Shown: positions 4,954-6,685 of the stretch, piece by piece
How the letters are laid out: each line of letters begins with the position of its first letter
Position numbering within the stretch: position 1 is the stretch's first letter
Assembly: GCA_902806015.1 (NCBI GenBank)
Contig: CADCUZ010000125.1
Location: 1-6,685, forward strand
Direction of reading: 5' to 3'
DNA: 6,685 nucleotides
From: an uncultured Rubrobacteraceae bacterium
Lineage (GTDB): Bacteria > Actinomycetota > Rubrobacteria > Rubrobacterales > Rubrobacteraceae
Notes under the pieces: model-generated
What the model was told of the DNA's origin: nothing
The model's database searches: none
Seen by the model: only the letters and a program-made list of their open reading frames with translations
Translations under genes and position numbers: made by a program

Positions 4954-6389
4954 AGAACCCGTGCCTCCAATGGGTCGGCCTACGAGCCGCCATCTCGGGC
5001 GAGGTGATCCTTCCCGGTTCGTCCGAGTACGAGTTTGCACGCAAGCCGGCCATCGCCAACTTCCACGGCGTGCGGCCGCAGGCCGTCGTGCGGTGCGGGG
5101 CCCCTGAGGACGTCTCCGAGGCGATCCTGTTCGCCCGCCGACACGGGCTGCGCGCGGCGCCGCGCAGCGGCGGGCACTGCTTTGCCGGGCGCTCCTCGAC
5201 TGAAGGCCTTGTGGTGGACGTCTCGCCGATGCGCTCGGTGTCGGTTTCAAACGGTGTGGCGACAGTAGGCGCCGGTGCGCGGCTCGGCGAGGTGTACGAC
5301 GCGCTGGACGATCTCGGCCTTGCCATCCCCGCCGGATGCGGCCCTACGGTCGGCATCGCAGGACTCGCGCTCGGCGGCGGGCTAGGTATCCTCGGCCGCA
5401 AGCACGGCCTGACATCGGACAACCTGCTCCGAGCGCAAGTGGTCCTCGCGGATGGTCTCGTCGTGGAGTGCGACGAACGCTGCCACGAGGATCTGTTCTG
5501 GGCGCTTCGCGGGTCGGGCGGAGGCAACTTCGGCGTGGTCACCCACCTCGACTTCCGGACCCTACCGGCGCCGGATGGGACAGTTTTTCACCTAACTTGG
5601 CCCTTTGACCGCGCGGCGGCGGTCGTCGACGCCTGGCAGGGCTGGTCGCCCCCCGGGCCCGACGAGCTCGCCGCCAGCCTGCTCATAGTGGCCCCGGAAG
5701 ATCCGGCCCACCCGCCCGTGGTCAACCTGTTTGGGGCAATGCTCGGCGCCGAGTCCAAGACCCAAGGCCTGCTCGACGGGATGGTAGCCCGGGTGGGCGC
5801 GGACCCCGCTTCGACGTTCCTCGATCGCGTGCCTTACCGCAAGGCCAAGCGGTATCTGGCCGAGCTCGGCGCCGAGATGGCCGGCGAGGACGGCAGGATC
5901 GGGGAGGCCCCGAACGGAGGACCGTCCGAGAATTACTCCTACAGCAAATCGGAGTTTTTCCGTAGTCCGCTGCCAAAAGAAGCCATCGAATCGTTGGTGG
6001 AGAACCTCTTTCAGGGGAGGGTGGCGGGACAATCGCGGGAGCTCGACTTCACGCCTTGGGGCGGCGCCTACAACCGCGTTCCTGGCGCCGCCACGGCCTT
6101 CGCCCACCGCGACGAGCTCTTCCTGCTCCAGCACACGATCGCCGTTGGGCCCGGTGCATCCGCCGCCGGGACGGAAGCCGCGCGACGGTGGCTCTCGCGG
6201 TCGTGGGCATCCGTACGCCCATGGGGGTCCGGCCGCGTGTACCCGAACTTCCCCGACCCGGACCTCGAAGGCTGGGCCCGCGCCTACCACGGCGAGAACC
6301 TCGATCGACTTGTAAAGATCAAGGCCAGGTACGACCCGGGCAACTTCTTCCGCTTCCGCCAGTCCGTCACGGATCGAGTTCCCGCTTAG
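4950..6389 (+). CDS. FAD-dependent oxidoreductase, berberine-bridge-enzyme-like (VAO/PCMH family)
   Basis: This 479-residue protein has the FAD-binding PCMH domain in its N-terminal half and the BBE C-terminal element YDPGNFFRFRQSV (461-473). His76 in PRSGGHCFAG is the residue that carries the 8-alpha-histidyl FAD bond in relatives. The second FAD segment reads IPAGCGPTVGIAGLALGGG (126-144). Bicovalent members have Cys directly before PTVG, but here that position is Gly131 and a Cys lies one residue earlier (Cys130). Monocovalent attachment is therefore expected. Relatives oxidise alcohols, sugars or alkaloid-like compounds with O2; the substrate is unknown. The GTG start overlaps the MFS stop by 4 nt and follows a run of eight G that can pair with the anti-Shine-Dalgarno. 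No secretion signal is evident, so it is probably cytoplasmic. It is the last gene of the operon. Confidence 0.92.
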   Translation: MKNPCLQWVGLRAAISGEVILPGSSEYEFARKPAIANFHGVRPQAVVRCGAPEDVSEAILFARRHGLRAAPRSGGHCFAGRSSTEGLVVDVSPMRSVSVSNGVATVGAGARLGEVYDALDDLGLAIPAGCGPTVGIAGLALGGGLGILGRKHGLTSDNLLRAQVVLADGLVVECDERCHEDLFWALRGSGGGNFGVVTHLDFRTLPAPDGTVFHLTWPFDRAAAVVDAWQGWSPPGPDELAASLLIVAPEDPAHPPVVNLFGAMLGAESKTQGLLDGMVARVGADPASTFLDRVPYRKAKRYLAELGAEMAGEDGRIGEAPNGGPSENYSYSKSEFFRSPLPKEAIESLVENLFQGRVAGQSRELDFTPWGGAYNRVPGAATAFAHRDELFLLQHTIAVGPGASAAGTEAARRWLSRSWASVRPWGSGRVYPNFPDPDLEGWARAYHGENLDRLVKIKARYDPGNFFRFRQSVTDRVPA

Positions 6390-6422
6390 CCGATCAGTGT
6401 AGTAGATACGCCGTCGAAGGTA

Positions 6423-6478
6423 GGAGCCGCAACCGGCGATGTTCTCTGCACGACCGGCAGGATTCCGGACGCGGCTCC
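6423..6478. other. Long interrupted hairpin downstream of the oxidoreductase gene
   Basis: GGAGCCGC (6423-6430) pairs with GCGGCTCC (6471-6478). Inside these, after a 2x2 internal loop, CCGG (6433-6436) pairs with CCGG (6465-6468). Further in, CTGC (6446-6449) pairs with GCAG (6457-6460) around a 7-nt loop. The layered stem begins about 34 nt after the operon's last stop codon and has no T-run. It may be a 3'-end structure or part of a structured RNA; the nature is undecided. Confidence 0.45.
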
Positions 6479-6558
6479 CGCCTCACTGGGCCGGTTCCGG
6501 TGCCCTCGTTGCGGCGACCGGCTCGACCGGCGGTTAGAGACCGACAGGGTTACGCCGA

Positions 6559-6587
6559 TTGCCGTGCCCTCCTAAGGGCTACGGCAA
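6559..6587. terminator. Strong 12-bp hairpin with tetraloop
   Basis: TTGCCGT (6559-6565), G6566 and CCCT (6567-6570) pair with AGGG (6575-6578), C6579 and ACGGCAA (6581-6587). This leaves one bulged T (6580) and a CCTA loop. It is one of the strongest stems in the window. No T-tract follows on either strand, so if it terminates the operon it does so without a canonical tail. It could instead be part of a structured transcript. Confidence 0.45.
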
Positions 6588-6640
6588 GTGCGAGGGAAGG
6601 GGCGACGAGGCTGAGGATCGCACCCAGGGTTCTTACACGG

Positions 6641-6668
6641 CCCTCCGGCTACGGACTAGCCGGCAGGG
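6641..6668. other. Hairpin near the window end
   Basis: CCGGCTA (6645-6651) and TAGCCGG (6657-6663) form a perfect 7-bp stem with a 5-nt loop. It can be extended by CCCT (6641-6644) with AGGG (6665-6668) across one bulged base. No T-run follows. It may belong to the same structured region as the two preceding hairpins or to the next gene's leader, which lies outside the window. Confidence 0.4.
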
Positions 6669-6685
6669 GAGAGGGAGAGCTTACT

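Noticed and set aside
4355..5542. Long minus-strand open frame (395 codons) across the MFS/BBE junction
   Set aside because: Arg/Pro/Ser-rich shadow translation over two strongly supported genes.
6439..6537. Small plus-strand ORF of 32 codons
   Set aside because: Poor ribosome-site spacing, no recognisable features, and it lies within the hairpin region.
6550..6648. Minus-strand hydrophobic frame (TLGAILSLVAPSLALAVAL followed by RRARQSA and stop) as the end of a membrane gene
   Set aside because: An in-frame TAG at 6649-6651 limits it to 32 codons and no start codon exists. It also coincides with the hairpins, so chance is the simpler reading.

Overview
This is a strongly GC-rich bacterial window with G/C-heavy third codon positions, purine-rich Shine-Dalgarno sites (GGAGG, GAGGAGGA), and frequent GTG starts. 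That composition fits an actinobacterium, possibly of the Rubrobacter type. The genus is an impression only, because no marker gene is present. No tRNA, rRNA, CRISPR array or insertion sequence was seen.

Left part (1-1530). The window opens with the C-terminal tail of an unidentified membrane protein (1-135). A class I SAM-dependent methyltransferase follows (305-1126), with a 9-bp inverted repeat beginning at its stop codon. Opposing it on the minus strand is the C-terminal third of a RibD_C/dihydrofolate-reductase-like protein (about 1226-1420). Its N-terminal two thirds are missing, so it is a decayed gene.

Right part (1528-6389). A HxlR-family winged-helix regulator (minus strand, 1528-1950) is divergent from a tight four-gene plus-strand operon. 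In order these are a split-barrel PPOX-like flavin/F420 protein (2069-2524), an alpha/beta-hydrolase-fold protein (2562-3284), a 14-TM DHA2-type MFS exporter (3307-4953), and a berberine-bridge-enzyme-like FAD oxidoreductase (4950-6389). The gaps are 37 and 22 nt, then a 4-nt GTGA overlap. The divergent promoter region carries repeated ACTT/AAGT half-sites. One pair overlaps the two hexamers of a candidate operon promoter, as expected for local HxlR control.

Working model (inference): HxlR senses a reactive or toxic compound, perhaps through N-terminal cysteines, and derepresses an operon that modifies it with two redox enzymes and an alpha/beta-fold protein and exports it by the MFS pump. 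Two members deviate from their families. The alpha/beta-fold protein has Leu where the nucleophile Ser should be (GHLYGG) and apparently lacks the acid too, so it is probably not a hydrolase. The BBE-like enzyme keeps the FAD-linking His but has Gly where the second covalent Cys usually sits, with a Cys one residue earlier.

The last 296 bases (6390-6685) contain no convincing gene but hold several strong hairpins and may be a structured 3' region or non-coding RNA.
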